The notes under the pieces: generated by a model
Told to the model about the DNA's origin: nothing
Database searches by the model: none
What the model saw: only the letters and a program-made list of their open reading frames with translations
NCBI RefSeq assembly: GCF_021474685.1
Contig: NZ_JAKEIT010000006.1
Span: 1-64,000, forward strand
Source: Tetragenococcus halophilus
GTDB taxonomy: Bacteria; Bacillota; Bacilli; Lactobacillales; Enterococcaceae
DNA length: 64,000 nt
Direction of reading: 5' to 3'
Translations under genes and position numbers: made by a program
In this document: positions 26,839 through 38,454 of the stretch, piece after piece
How positions within the stretch are numbered: position 1 is the first letter of the stretch
How the letters are laid out: every line of letters starts with the position of its first letter

Positions 26839-27237
26839 TTATGACCACTCTTTTTTCCCAGCGTTTTGTGCTTCAGATAGTACTTGTTGCACATCACTTG
26901 TCGTACTAGCTGTGATTGCCGCAGCAAAGGCGCCTTCCACTAAAGGAGCTTCTACCAGATAGTAACGTTCTTGTTGGTCTTCTTCTAACATGTCTTGAGC
27001 CATTTCTGCATTGAGGATCGCACTGCCAATATCAGCAAAAACCAAGAACCAATCTTCTTGTCCCGCCTCATTGACGGCATCCACAACTTTGGTCGGGTCC
27101 GAACCGATTTCATTATCTACCGTGCCTCCTAAAGAATAAATAGATACGTCATTTGATGTTTGCATTTGTTCAATCATCTTCTTAAGGCCATCGGTAATTT
27201 CTTTACTATGAGAAAGTAACAAAAGGCTAGTTTTCAT
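26839..27237 (-). CDS. dhaM: PTS-dependent dihydroxyacetone kinase phosphotransfer subunit
   Basis: A 132-residue EIIA-Man-like domain starting MKTSLLLLSHSKEIT, with the phosphorylatable His10. DVSIYSLGGTVDNEIGSDP and LVEGAFAAAITAS are DhaM-typical. It takes phosphate from HPr and gives it to the ADP of DhaL. Unlike the E. coli protein it has only the first domain, as is normal in Firmicutes. Confidence 0.9.
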   Translation of the reverse strand: MKTSLLLLSHSKEITDGLKKMIEQMQTSNDVSIYSLGGTVDNEIGSDPTKVVDAVNEAGQEDWFLVFADIGSAILNAEMAQDMLEEDQQERYYLVEAPLVEGAFAAAITASTTSDVQQVLSEAQNAGKKEWS

Positions 27238-27273
27238 CTAATCATTCTCCTAACAGTATAAGATTAACAGTAA

Positions 27274-27308
27274 TAAGCTGCAATCTAACAAACTATGATT
27301 GCAGCTTA
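27274..27308 (-). terminator. Intercistronic hairpin between gldA and dhaM
   Basis: TAAGCTGCAATC (27274-27285) pairs perfectly over 12 bases with GATTGCAGCTTA (27297-27308). There is no long T run, so it may reduce read-through or mark an RNA processing site within the glycerol operon. Confidence 0.6.
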
Positions 27309-27325
27309 ACTGTTCAAGGATGATA

Positions 27326-28468
27326 TTATAACGGACCGTTTTGCTTGTATTCTTCTCCTACTTGATTTGCGACGATAAGCGCGTTAGCTACTTGTTCTTC
27401 GTCAATTGGAAATGGCATAGAATGAATCGATTCTTCTGGAATACAAGCTTTTTTAGCTACCTCTAGTGCTTGTTCATAAGTAACTTCATTTGCTCCGATA
27501 TCTGCCAAAGTCATCGGCAATCCAACAGAGTGATAAAAGCCAAGTACAGTATTGATTTCTTTTTTTTCTGCGTCTTCTAAAACTAGTTGAATTAACGTAG
27601 TAAAGGCTACTTGTTCACCGTGAAGATAGTCATGTGTCCCTGGTAACACAGTCAAGCCATTATAAATCGCATGAGCAGCTGCTAAACCACCACTTTCAAA
27701 ACCTAAACCAGAAAGCAAAATATTGGTTTCTACAATTTTACTCAACGATTCGGTCACTCGGTTATTGTCAGCCGATAATTTTGCTTTCAACCCGTCTTCT
27801 TGTAGATTGTCAAAACATAATTTAGCAAGTTGTAATGCTGCATAAGTACCTACTGCTGAAGGTGTGTAACCTTCTCTGGTTCCCATTGGCAAGCTTGCGT
27901 TGACTCTTGAATAAGAGTTGTGCGTTGCACGTGCTTCAAAATACGTTGACATTGCATCACCCATGCCCGCTAGTAAGAAACGAGTTGGTGCTTGCGCAAT
28001 GACTGTTGTATCTGCCAACACAACGCCAGGACTTTTCTTGCAATAATAATAATCATCAAAATTATGTTCTTCTGTATATAAAACAGCAGAATGAGAAGTT
28101 GGTGCATCTTGCGCTGCAATCGTTGGAGCAATAATGACTTCTAAGCCTTCACTGTCTGCAACAACTTTTGCCGTATCTAAAGCTTTTCCTCCGCCTAAAC
28201 CAACAACACAGTCAGCTGGTTGTTCGTTTAACATGTTTTGCAACCGCTGTACCTCATTTCGCGTAGCTTCTCCATTAAAGCCTGCTTCAAAAAATTCAAC
28301 ACCATATTTATCAGCCGTTTGGTTCAATTTTGTTCGTACCCGTTCAATGTCTTCATTTTTTCCGATTAATAAAGCACTTTTTCCAAACGTCGAAACAAAA
28401 TAACCTAAGTTTAGTAATTCATCTTCGCCTTGAACGTATTTGGTTGGCAAAATCAATGCTTTCCTCAT
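27326..28468 (-). CDS. gldA: Glycerol dehydrogenase
   Basis: A 380-residue NAD-dependent, metal-containing dehydrogenase converting glycerol to dihydroxyacetone. VVGLGGGKALDTAKVVADSEGLEVIIAPTIAAQDAPTSHSAV is the nucleotide-binding region, and GMGDAMSTYFEARATHN, AAAHAIYNGLTVL and THDYLHGEQVAF carry the metal ligands (Asp, two His). The product is the substrate of the downstream DhaK system. The divergent PocR/AraC gene is its likely regulator. Upstream lies TGTAAAGCGTTATCA, which resembles a cre site with one extra base. Confidence 0.92.
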   Translation of the reverse strand: MRKALILPTKYVQGEDELLNLGYFVSTFGKSALLIGKNEDIERVRTKLNQTADKYGVEFFEAGFNGEATRNEVQRLQNMLNEQPADCVVGLGGGKALDTAKVVADSEGLEVIIAPTIAAQDAPTSHSAVLYTEEHNFDDYYYCKKSPGVVLADTTVIAQAPTRFLLAGMGDAMSTYFEARATHNSYSRVNASLPMGTREGYTPSAVGTYAALQLAKLCFDNLQEDGLKAKLSADNNRVTESLSKIVETNILLSGLGFESGGLAAAHAIYNGLTVLPGTHDYLHGEQVAFTTLIQLVLEDAEKKEINTVLGFYHSVGLPMTLADIGANEVTYEQALEVAKKACIPEESIHSMPFPIDEEQVANALIVANQVGEEYKQNGPL

Positions 28469-28645
28469 GTTGATTCCTCCTTAATTTTTGTTACAATGTT
28501 ATTGTAAAGCGTTATCATAAAAAAATCATTGAAATTTCATGCTTAATTTTTGTTTATTTTTATTGAACAAACCAACAAAATAGAACTTTTTTATTATTAA
28601 TTGACGACATAGATTGAAGAGGTAAGGGATCGGGGGGATACAGAT

Positions 28646-29614
28646 ATGCAACAAATGGATTTAGAAGGTATCTTGGATTTAAGTGAGTGGGAAAAATTAC
28701 AAGACGCTATCGCTATAGAAACTCAATTAGCAATTATTTTAGTTGACTATCGTGGCAAACCTGTTAGTACACATAACCAGATTCAACCATTTTGTCAACT
28801 TGTTCGGCAACACCCTAAATTGAGCAAATACTGCGAAAAGTGTGACGCAAGAGGCGCATTAGAAGCTGTTCGTAAAGGGACTCCTTTCATTTACCGTTGC
28901 CATTTTGATATTGTTGATATTGCAATTCCAATTATGGTTGAGGGCCATTACATGGGAGCGATCATGGCCGGAGAAGTTCAAATGGAAGAAAACCAAGATC
29001 AGTTAGAGCAAGTCTTAAACGCAGACGACCAAGAACTCATCCAATGGTTCAAAAAAGAACACCAAAAAGCTTATGAACAATTGCCCAAATTATCTTTCCA
29101 AGACATGGATAAAGCAGCATACATGATTGGTCAGCTGAGTAAATATATTTTGACAGAAATCGTAAAAAAGGGATACTCTGTTCAAAAACATGAAGGTAAC
29201 AGTATACAGATTTCTTCTAAAGAATTTCAACCAACAAATTCCGCCACATTAGAACTTGTTTCGGAAGAACAAGAAAAAATTAATCTCTCTTATCAAGCAA
29301 AAAATTCACAATTGCAACCCGCTATCGATGCGATGTATGATTCTAATAGAACAGTTGATCTACAATACCTAGCTGAACTAACCAACCTAAGTCCCAATTA
29401 TCTCAGTCGTTTAATAAAAGAAGAATTTGGCGAGCCATTTACGCAAGTATACAATAAACTAAAAGTTCGTAGAGCTAAACAACAATTGCGTGATACTAAC
29501 AAAACGATTAATGAAATTTCAGATGATTTGGGTTATGTAGATGCAAGTTATTTTGTCCGTACCTTTAAAAAATATGTAGGCACCACCCCACTAAACTTTC
29601 GAAAAAGTGCTTAA
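28646..29614 (+). CDS. AraC-family activator with PocR sensory domain
   Basis: A 322-residue regulator. Residues 5-160 form a PocR ligand-binding domain (LSEWEKLQDAIAIETQLAIILVDYRGKPVSTHNQ, CDARGALEAVRKGTPFIYRCHFDIVDIAIPIMVEGHYMGAIMAGEV) with the clustered cysteines YCEKCDARG. The C-terminus is a double helix-turn-helix of the AraC type (VDLQYLAELTNLSPNYLSRLIKEEFGEPF and INEISDDLGYVDASYFVRTFKKYVGTTP). PocR domains sense small diols or hydrocarbon derivatives. It diverges from gldA-dha and is probably its glycerol- or dihydroxyacetone-responsive activator. Confidence 0.88.
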   Translation: MQQMDLEGILDLSEWEKLQDAIAIETQLAIILVDYRGKPVSTHNQIQPFCQLVRQHPKLSKYCEKCDARGALEAVRKGTPFIYRCHFDIVDIAIPIMVEGHYMGAIMAGEVQMEENQDQLEQVLNADDQELIQWFKKEHQKAYEQLPKLSFQDMDKAAYMIGQLSKYILTEIVKKGYSVQKHEGNSIQISSKEFQPTNSATLELVSEEQEKINLSYQAKNSQLQPAIDAMYDSNRTVDLQYLAELTNLSPNYLSRLIKEEFGEPFTQVYNKLKVRRAKQQLRDTNKTINEISDDLGYVDASYFVRTFKKYVGTTPLNFRKSA

Positions 29615-29667
29615 TGAAAGCTTTAAGTCGAACCATTTTATTTTATATTGGAAGTTACTTCCAATAT

Positions 29668-29701
29668 AAAAAACCGAAGAAAGAAATTGTTTCCCTCTTC
29701 G
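29668..29701 (-). terminator. Terminator of the gamma-glutamyltransferase operon
   Basis: CGAAGA (29675-29680) pairs with TCTTCG (29696-29701), extended by AAA/TTT and wobble pairs. On the minus strand a T run follows. A separate perfect dyad, TATTGGAAGT/ACTTCCAATA (29646-29666), lies beside it without a T run and may end the AraC transcript. Confidence 0.65.
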
Positions 29702-29746
29702 ATTTCTGCATATGTTAATTACTAATTCAAGCTTTCTGCAACGCAA

Positions 29747-31360
29747 TCACCACACAGCAATATACCCATCGGTACGTCCTTCAGTGGCGGCAACATAGAC
29801 ACCGTCGTCTTGTTGTAAGATGATTTGCCCTCGTCCAATCATAATTGTTTCATTGAGTAATTGAATATTATGTCCTCGTCGTTTTAACGCTTCGGCAATA
29901 TGGAAAGGAAAAGAAGGTTCGAGCTGAACAGATTTTCCACTTGTCCATTGCCAACGCGGCGCATCTATGGCTTCTTGTGGATTGAGATGAAAATCAACCA
30001 TACTACTTACCACTTGCATATGAGCTTGCGGCTGCAGTGGCCCACCCATCACACCAAAGGGTCCGACGGCTTTGCCATCTTGTGATAAGAAACCTGGAAT
30101 AATCGTATGATAAGGACGTTTTCCTGGCTTGATTTCATTCGGATGATCTTTCTTTAAAGAAAACTGATTGCCACGATTGTGCAAGCTGATGCCGTAATCA
30201 GGGACAACAGCACCAGAGCCAAAACCTGTATAACAACTTTGGATGAAAGAAACCATATTGCCATCTTTATCAGCGACGCTAAAATATACAGTGCCGCTTG
30301 ACGGCAACTTCCCAGGTTTTGGATCCATCGCCTCGTCTGTAACTTGTGAAGTACGTTCTTTGGCCCACTCTTTTGAAAGCAACTGCTCTAAATCAACATT
30401 GAGCCCTTCATCTAATGGATCGCCGATAAATTCTAATCCATCCTCAAAAGCTAATTTTAAAGCTTCAATTTGTGCATGATAGGTTTCCACATCATCTTTT
30501 CCTTGCAACTCCATTTGTTCAAGGTTATTTAGTGCCATCAAAACAATCACACCGATACCATTAGGCGGCAATTGCCATACATCATAACCTTTATAATTTG
30601 TCGACAGAGGTTTCACCCACTCGGGTTGGTATTTCGCTAGGTCTTCTTTGCGTAAATAGCCTCCATTTTCTCTGGAAAAAGCATCGATAGCCTCCGCAAT
30701 TTCTCCTTTATAAAAACTTTCGGCGTTTGTTCTGCCAATCTCACGAAGGGTTTTGGCGTGATTGGGGGCTTTAAACAGCTCTCCTGCTTTTAACGGACGT
30801 CCATCAGGACAATAAGTATCAAACCAAGTTTTTAAAACAGGATATTTTTCTAATTGAGCCGAATAAATGCCATAATATCTTTTCCATAAAGCAGCGACAT
30901 TCGCCGCTACAGGAAATCCTTCTTCTGCTATCGTCGCAGCAGGTTCAACCGTTTCACTTAAAGATAAATTTCCAAAACGCTCTGATAAAGCAGCCCAACC
31001 ACCGGGCGCTCCTGGAACGGTGACAGAGTCTAAGCCGTATAAAGAGATTTCTTCTCCTTTTTCTAATAATTCTTCGCGAGAAATATTTTCTGGAGCAAAA
31101 CCGCTGGCGTTTATTCCATAAATCTTCCCCTCATACCAAATGATAGCAAAACAATCGCCGCCAATACCATTTCCTGAAGGTTCGACAACCGTTAACGCGG
31201 TCGCTGTTGCCACGGCTGCATCAATGGCATTGCCACCTTTTTTCAGAATATCTAAACCTGCTTGTGAGGCTAAAGGACTTGCACTTGCGACAACGCCATT
31301 TTTTCCAAACACTAAGTTACGTCGTGACGGATAACGATACATATATGGATCAAATTTCAT
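29747..31360 (-). CDS. Gamma-glutamyltransferase-family protein (YwrD-like)
   Basis: A 537-residue GGT-family precursor. It shows VVASASPLASQAGLDILKKGGNAIDAAVATATALTVVEPSGNGIGGDCFAI near the N-terminus, and the self-cleavage region SSGTVYFSVADKDGNMVSF, in which the Thr near residue 356 should become the catalytic N-terminal residue of the small subunit. HNRGNQFSL and GPFGVMGGPLQPQAHMQV complete the signature. No clear signal peptide is visible, so it is probably cytoplasmic, as for YwrD. It is co-transcribed with a glutamate-symporter-like transporter, suggesting use of gamma-glutamyl compounds. Confidence 0.85.
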   Translation of the reverse strand: MKFDPYMYRYPSRRNLVFGKNGVVASASPLASQAGLDILKKGGNAIDAAVATATALTVVEPSGNGIGGDCFAIIWYEGKIYGINASGFAPENISREELLEKGEEISLYGLDSVTVPGAPGGWAALSERFGNLSLSETVEPAATIAEEGFPVAANVAALWKRYYGIYSAQLEKYPVLKTWFDTYCPDGRPLKAGELFKAPNHAKTLREIGRTNAESFYKGEIAEAIDAFSRENGGYLRKEDLAKYQPEWVKPLSTNYKGYDVWQLPPNGIGVIVLMALNNLEQMELQGKDDVETYHAQIEALKLAFEDGLEFIGDPLDEGLNVDLEQLLSKEWAKERTSQVTDEAMDPKPGKLPSSGTVYFSVADKDGNMVSFIQSCYTGFGSGAVVPDYGISLHNRGNQFSLKKDHPNEIKPGKRPYHTIIPGFLSQDGKAVGPFGVMGGPLQPQAHMQVVSSMVDFHLNPQEAIDAPRWQWTSGKSVQLEPSFPFHIAEALKRRGHNIQLLNETIMIGRGQIILQQDDGVYVAATEGRTDGYIAVW

Positions 31361-31387
31361 AAAGTTAAATTCCTTTCTACAGTTATA

Positions 31388-32575
31388 TTAAATAAAGTTG
31401 ACCATGATTCCCGCAATTACAATCGAAAATACGGTCACAGTGGTCATACTACCCACCACATAACTAGGCATAATGCGATTTAAGACAATTTCTTGTTCGT
31501 CAGGATCTTCTGTTACGGCTTTAGCTACTTCTTTTGAAATAAGATAAGTGGCTGGAAAGCCGAGATATTGTGCCAAACTAACCCCTGTAGCTAGAGGTTT
31601 TGAACCAATAATTTTGTATCCCGGTAGAATGTAGAAACAAATGATTAAAGCGATAATAGTAACTGCTAAGATGACAATAATTTGGAAAGCTAAAGATGAC
31701 AACTGTGCAAAATCAATGTTCGCTAAGGAAGGAATAATCACGGCATAGGTTAACATGGAAATAATTCCTGAAGCTCTCCCTTTATCTAAAATTTGAGCGG
31801 GAACAAGATTATAATAGCCCATAATCGCACCTAAAATAAGGGCCCAAATAGACATATTTACTTGTGGGATCAAGGTTTCCAATGTTACTGCTACCCAGGA
31901 AAAAAAGGTTGCGACCATAATACATACGAAATCGGTAAAATATTTTTGCTTTTGAATCGCAAATCCTTTATTATCTTTTTCTGTTTCGTTACTTATCATT
32001 GAAAACATTGGATCTTCAGGATTCGAGCGGTATTTTTCTAAAATGTTGTTCGCTTCTTTTACACCAAACATCGAAGCAGGATAAGAGCCAGCAAATTTTT
32101 TCACCGCATAAAGAATTGCTGCTAACGCGGCTGGAACAGCTAAGTTAGCATTACTTGCTGCTTCGCTCATAATTTGTGTGGAAATAATTCCTCCGTTTAA
32201 CACAGGGATCGTAACAATGGCATTTTCATATCCAATGAATGGGATCAGTACAAATACTGCCAGAGCAACAACCACCATGGATATTAACGCGGTTACTACG
32301 GTGCGCCATTCGCTGATCAATTGTTTTAAATTAATTGTCGTCCCCATATGAAAAATCAACATACCCACAGCCATATCTGCCATAGATGATAAACCTGCTT
32401 GATCAATAATATCGGCCGGAAAAACGTCTGTCATAAACAGAATCAAAAAAGTAAGCATCACAACAAAAACTGAAGACACTTTCGCTTTTGTTAAAACACC
32501 GAGAACGTCGCCAATCCCGTAAACCAACATAACAAGAAAAAAGTAAAAATAACTGTTTTGGAAAATCTCTTCCAT
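31388..32575 (-). CDS. Membrane symporter resembling sodium/glutamate transporters
   Basis: A 395-residue protein with about ten hydrophobic helices. GMLIFHMGTTINLKQLISEWRTVVTALISM, VLNGGIISTQIMSEAASNANLAVPAALAAILYAVKKFAG and GVSLAQYLGFPATYLISKEVAKAV resemble inverted-repeat organic-anion symporters of the GltS-like group. The family assignment is by pattern and is not certain. It lies 28 bases upstream of the GGT-family gene on the same strand. Import of glutamate or a gamma-glutamyl peptide-derived product fits this context. Confidence 0.6.
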   Translation of the reverse strand: MEEIFQNSYFYFFLVMLVYGIGDVLGVLTKAKVSSVFVVMLTFLILFMTDVFPADIIDQAGLSSMADMAVGMLIFHMGTTINLKQLISEWRTVVTALISMVVVALAVFVLIPFIGYENAIVTIPVLNGGIISTQIMSEAASNANLAVPAALAAILYAVKKFAGSYPASMFGVKEANNILEKYRSNPEDPMFSMISNETEKDNKGFAIQKQKYFTDFVCIMVATFFSWVAVTLETLIPQVNMSIWALILGAIMGYYNLVPAQILDKGRASGIISMLTYAVIIPSLANIDFAQLSSLAFQIIVILAVTIIALIICFYILPGYKIIGSKPLATGVSLAQYLGFPATYLISKEVAKAVTEDPDEQEIVLNRIMPSYVVGSMTTVTVFSIVIAGIMVNFI

Positions 32576-32908
32576 AAAGCCCCCTCCTAGGATGTAACTT
32601 ATTATTTGTCATTTTTTAATTGCTATCATAGCTTAAATTAAAAAATGAGTTATAACGATGAGTATAACTGCTTTTTAATTTTCTGACAATAGTCAATTTG
32701 CTGAAAATTAACAAAAATATGAAAAAGCATTAACAACAGCATCATTTGCGCAACAACAGGATGTACAATTACCTCTTAAAACAAAAAATAAGTCTATTTT
32801 TGACGACTTAATCACAAATAGACTCTTACTTAATTTTAATATTTCTATCTAGCTAATTTTCACTTTCTTCTAATAAAAAATTTTGCGCGTTATACTCAAT
32901 TCGCAATT
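32576..32908. other. Intergenic stretch upstream of the symporter operon
   Basis: About 330 AT-rich bases that must contain the symporter promoter. AGTTATA (32648-32654) and TATAACT (32663-32669) form an inverted repeat that could be an operator. No gene was seen. Confidence 0.4.
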
Positions 32909-33044
32909 ATTGGAGGTAACTTCTCTGATGTCCCTCCAATCTGCGAATTATTGGTGGTATCTTTTTCGAGATGCCTCCAATTTAAAAACTATTGGAGGTA
33001 TCTCCTTTGAGGTGCCTCCAATTCATAAACTATCAGTGGCATCT
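32909..33044. repeat. Array C: 41-bp-period dyad repeats, ATTGGAGGTA family
   Basis: Units start at 32909, 32950, 32991 and 33032, exactly 41 bases apart; the last is cut short. Arms are ATTGGAGGTAAC/GTCCCTCCAAT, ATTGGTGGTATC/GATGCCTCCAAT and ATTGGAGGTATC/GGTGCCTCCAAT, with a 9-base spacer (CTGCGAATT, TTTAAAAACT-like, TCATAAACT). Several differences between units preserve pairing as G-T or swapped pairs. A CAATTCGCAATT before the first unit may be the end of an older one. The array lies between the symporter promoter region and the GntR 3' end. Confidence 0.9.
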
Positions 33045-33144
33045 CGAAAATAAAACAAACCACTTCTAAGGAAATTTGAAGTAAACTTCAAATTTTTAGC
33101 CATTTTTCTTTTTTTTAAGTTAGTTTCAAAAAAATTCAATTAAC

Positions 33145-33858
33145 TCAAAACTCCGTATTGCTTGCCCCTTGTATGAAAAACTGCGCTTCTTCATAGTGAT
33201 AAAGGATTTTCGAATAATCAAAAGGTCGCCCATTTTCCAAATAATAGATAGACTCTAAAAAAGCAGTAGGGTCTCCTATTTTCAAGTTTAATAATTCGGC
33301 GTTTTCTTTGTTTAATTTCCCTACTCGAAAGAAATGATCCGTAAAACCTGGCTTAAGCTTTAAATCCTCTATAAGGTAACGAAAGATAGAATCTTCTACG
33401 ATTTCTTGATTTAAATAAGGGACAATATCTTTTACATAAAAAGATTTTTCAATAGCGAATTTCCTTCCTTCAATTGAACGTAATCGCTTCACATAATAAA
33501 CATCTTCATCTTCTGGGATATCCAAATTAGCCATCACTTCTGTTGTAGGTTTGATCACTTTTAAATCTAACATTTCTGAGCCTAAACGAAAGCCTTGCAA
33601 CGTACTTTTAAAACCATTGGCTTCTAAAAGATTGATATAACCGTGTCGGCGGTGTTTTCTTACAAAGTTGCCACTACCTCTTACCTGATAAATATACCCT
33701 TGTCTTTCCAATAGCGTTAACACTTGAATGATAGTATTTTTTCCTACATCAAAATATTTCATTAATTCTTCAATACTTGCTAATTTGTCTCCTTGCTTCA
33801 TATCATCGGAGTCAATTTTTCGAATCAACTTTCGAGCAATGTCTTTATACTTTGGCAT
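33145..33858 (-). CDS. GntR-family (HutC/UTRA) transcriptional regulator
   Basis: A 237-residue regulator from ATG 33858, chosen for the GGGAAAGG upstream rather than the earlier in-frame start. The N-terminus is a GntR winged helix (KYKDIARKLIRKIDSDDMKQGDKLASIEELMKYFDVGKNTIIQVLTLLERQGYIYQVRGSGNFV); the C-terminus is a UTRA sugar-sensing domain (KRLRSIEGRKFAIEKSFYV, GDPTAFLESIYYLENGRPFDYSKILYH). It diverges from the beta-glucoside EIIBCA-BglA operon and is its likely repressor, sensing a phospho-beta-glucoside. Confidence 0.88.
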   Translation of the reverse strand: MPKYKDIARKLIRKIDSDDMKQGDKLASIEELMKYFDVGKNTIIQVLTLLERQGYIYQVRGSGNFVRKHRRHGYINLLEANGFKSTLQGFRLGSEMLDLKVIKPTTEVMANLDIPEDEDVYYVKRLRSIEGRKFAIEKSFYVKDIVPYLNQEIVEDSIFRYLIEDLKLKPGFTDHFFRVGKLNKENAELLNLKIGDPTAFLESIYYLENGRPFDYSKILYHYEEAQFFIQGASNTEF

Positions 33859-33921
33859 CTCAGGGTCCCTTTCCCGTATTTTTTTATATTGTATCATAAT
33901 TTTCAAAGGCTTTCTATACTA

Positions 33922-33958
33922 TATGGGCATTGACAAATTATACCCATACGGTTAAACT
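33922..33958 (+). promoter_or_regulatory. Promoter and operator of the beta-glucoside operon
   Basis: TTGACA (33930-33935), a 17-base spacer and TAAACT (33953-33958) form the promoter. TATGGG (33922-33927) and CCCATA (33943-33948) flank the -35 box as an inverted repeat, a fitting site for the divergent GntR repressor. Confidence 0.7.
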
Positions 33959-33970
33959 CGATTATGTTAA

Positions 33971-37386
<3,416 letters not shown>

Positions 37387-37398
37387 TATTCAAAAAAG

Positions 37399-37438
37399 CT
37401 TCGATAAAATCGATTTTAGATTTTATCGAAGTTTTTTT
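37399..37438 (+). terminator. Terminator of the beta-glucoside operon
   Basis: CTTCGATAAAATC (37399-37411) pairs perfectly with GATTTTATCGAAG (37419-37431), followed by a T run. Confidence 0.95.
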
Positions 37439-37530
37439 CTTTAGTCCCAATCGAACTCGCAAAGTGTGCACAATCATAACCATCTTTCAAAAGAACAGTT
37501 ATGATGACTATCTATAATTAAAAAAGTTTC

Positions 37531-38265
37531 TTAAACAAGGACAGTCATCTGCTCTTCTAATTGATCGTCACTTTTATCTGAAATTAATGTAACAGCATCC
37601 AGGTCAAAAGATTTCACATTGGCTACTTGATGAAACTTCGAACTGTCACATAGTAAAAAGCTCTGTTTAGCATGTTTAATAATAGTACTTTTCTTTACAG
37701 CTTCTTTTAGGTCAGGTGTTGTCACACCGTATGTCACATCTATGCCATTCCCACCTAAAAAAACTCTATCAAAGATAAAATGACCTATATTCATTTCCGT
37801 TAAGTTCCCACTTAAAGAAGAAATGGCTGGATTGTATTCTCCTCCTAGTACCGTAATTCTAGCAGTTGCTTGGCTGAAGACATTAAAAATACTCGTATTT
37901 GATGTAACAATATGTACATTTTTATGAATCATTTTTTCTAATAAAATCGTACAAGTTGAGCCGGAATCAATATATATCATATCCTCGTCATTAACCTGTG
38001 CTACAGCTAAATCAGCGATATGATTTTTTTCTTCTACATAAAAAGTAGACTTCATCTGTATAGGCAACTCGCTAATACTTAAATTTAATTTAACGGCGCC
38101 TCCGGTGAGTAATTGCACTCTATTTTCTTTCTCTAATTCCTTTAAGTCTCTTCTTAAAGTGGAAATAGAAACACCCGGTAGATTTTCTTTCAAGTCTTCG
38201 ATCTTAAGCAGTGTGTTGGACTCTAGCAATTGCACTATTTTGGCTTGTCTTTCATAAGGAATCAT
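37531..38265 (-). CDS. DeoR/GlpR-family regulator
   Basis: A 244-residue DeoR-type repressor with an N-terminal helix-turn-helix (MIPYERQAKIVQLLESNTLLKIEDLKENLPGVSISTLRRDLKELEKENRVQLLTGG) and a C-terminal effector domain (DEDMIYIDSGSTCTILLEKM, GGEYNPAISSLSGNLTE, DSSKFHQVANVKSFDLDAVTLISD) that binds a sugar phosphate. It lies downstream of the EIIBC gene on the same strand, separated by a structured terminator. It may share control of that PTS operon with the LacI protein at 42252-43256. Confidence 0.85.
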   Translation of the reverse strand: MIPYERQAKIVQLLESNTLLKIEDLKENLPGVSISTLRRDLKELEKENRVQLLTGGAVKLNLSISELPIQMKSTFYVEEKNHIADLAVAQVNDEDMIYIDSGSTCTILLEKMIHKNVHIVTSNTSIFNVFSQATARITVLGGEYNPAISSLSGNLTEMNIGHFIFDRVFLGGNGIDVTYGVTTPDLKEAVKKSTIIKHAKQSFLLCDSSKFHQVANVKSFDLDAVTLISDKSDDQLEEQMTVLV

Positions 38266-38361
38266 CTTATTACCCCCGTAACTATCTGCTTATAGTATAC
38301 CGAAACACTCAATAAATTCAAAATAAAGCAAGTAATTTTCTTTTTAAGCAATAAAAAACAA

Positions 38362-38433
38362 TGAACAGATTGATACAGTCCCCCAAAATATTAGACCTAA
38401 AATCTAATGACCTGGGGGACAACTCACTGTTCA
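38362..38433 (-). terminator. Three-tier hairpin terminator after the EIIBC gene
   Basis: TGAACAG (38362-38368) pairs with CTGTTCA (38427-38433), GTCCCCCA (38378-38385) with TGGGGGAC (38413-38420), and ATTAGA (38390-38395) with TCTAAT (38403-38408). On the minus strand a T run follows the outer stem. Confidence 0.85.
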
Positions 38434-38454
38434 CTGCTTGTTCTAAAAAGATTG

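Noticed and set aside
28503..28530. cre site before gldA
   Set aside because: TGTAAAGCGTTATCA has one extra base relative to the consensus; it is mentioned in the gene entry but not listed as a site.
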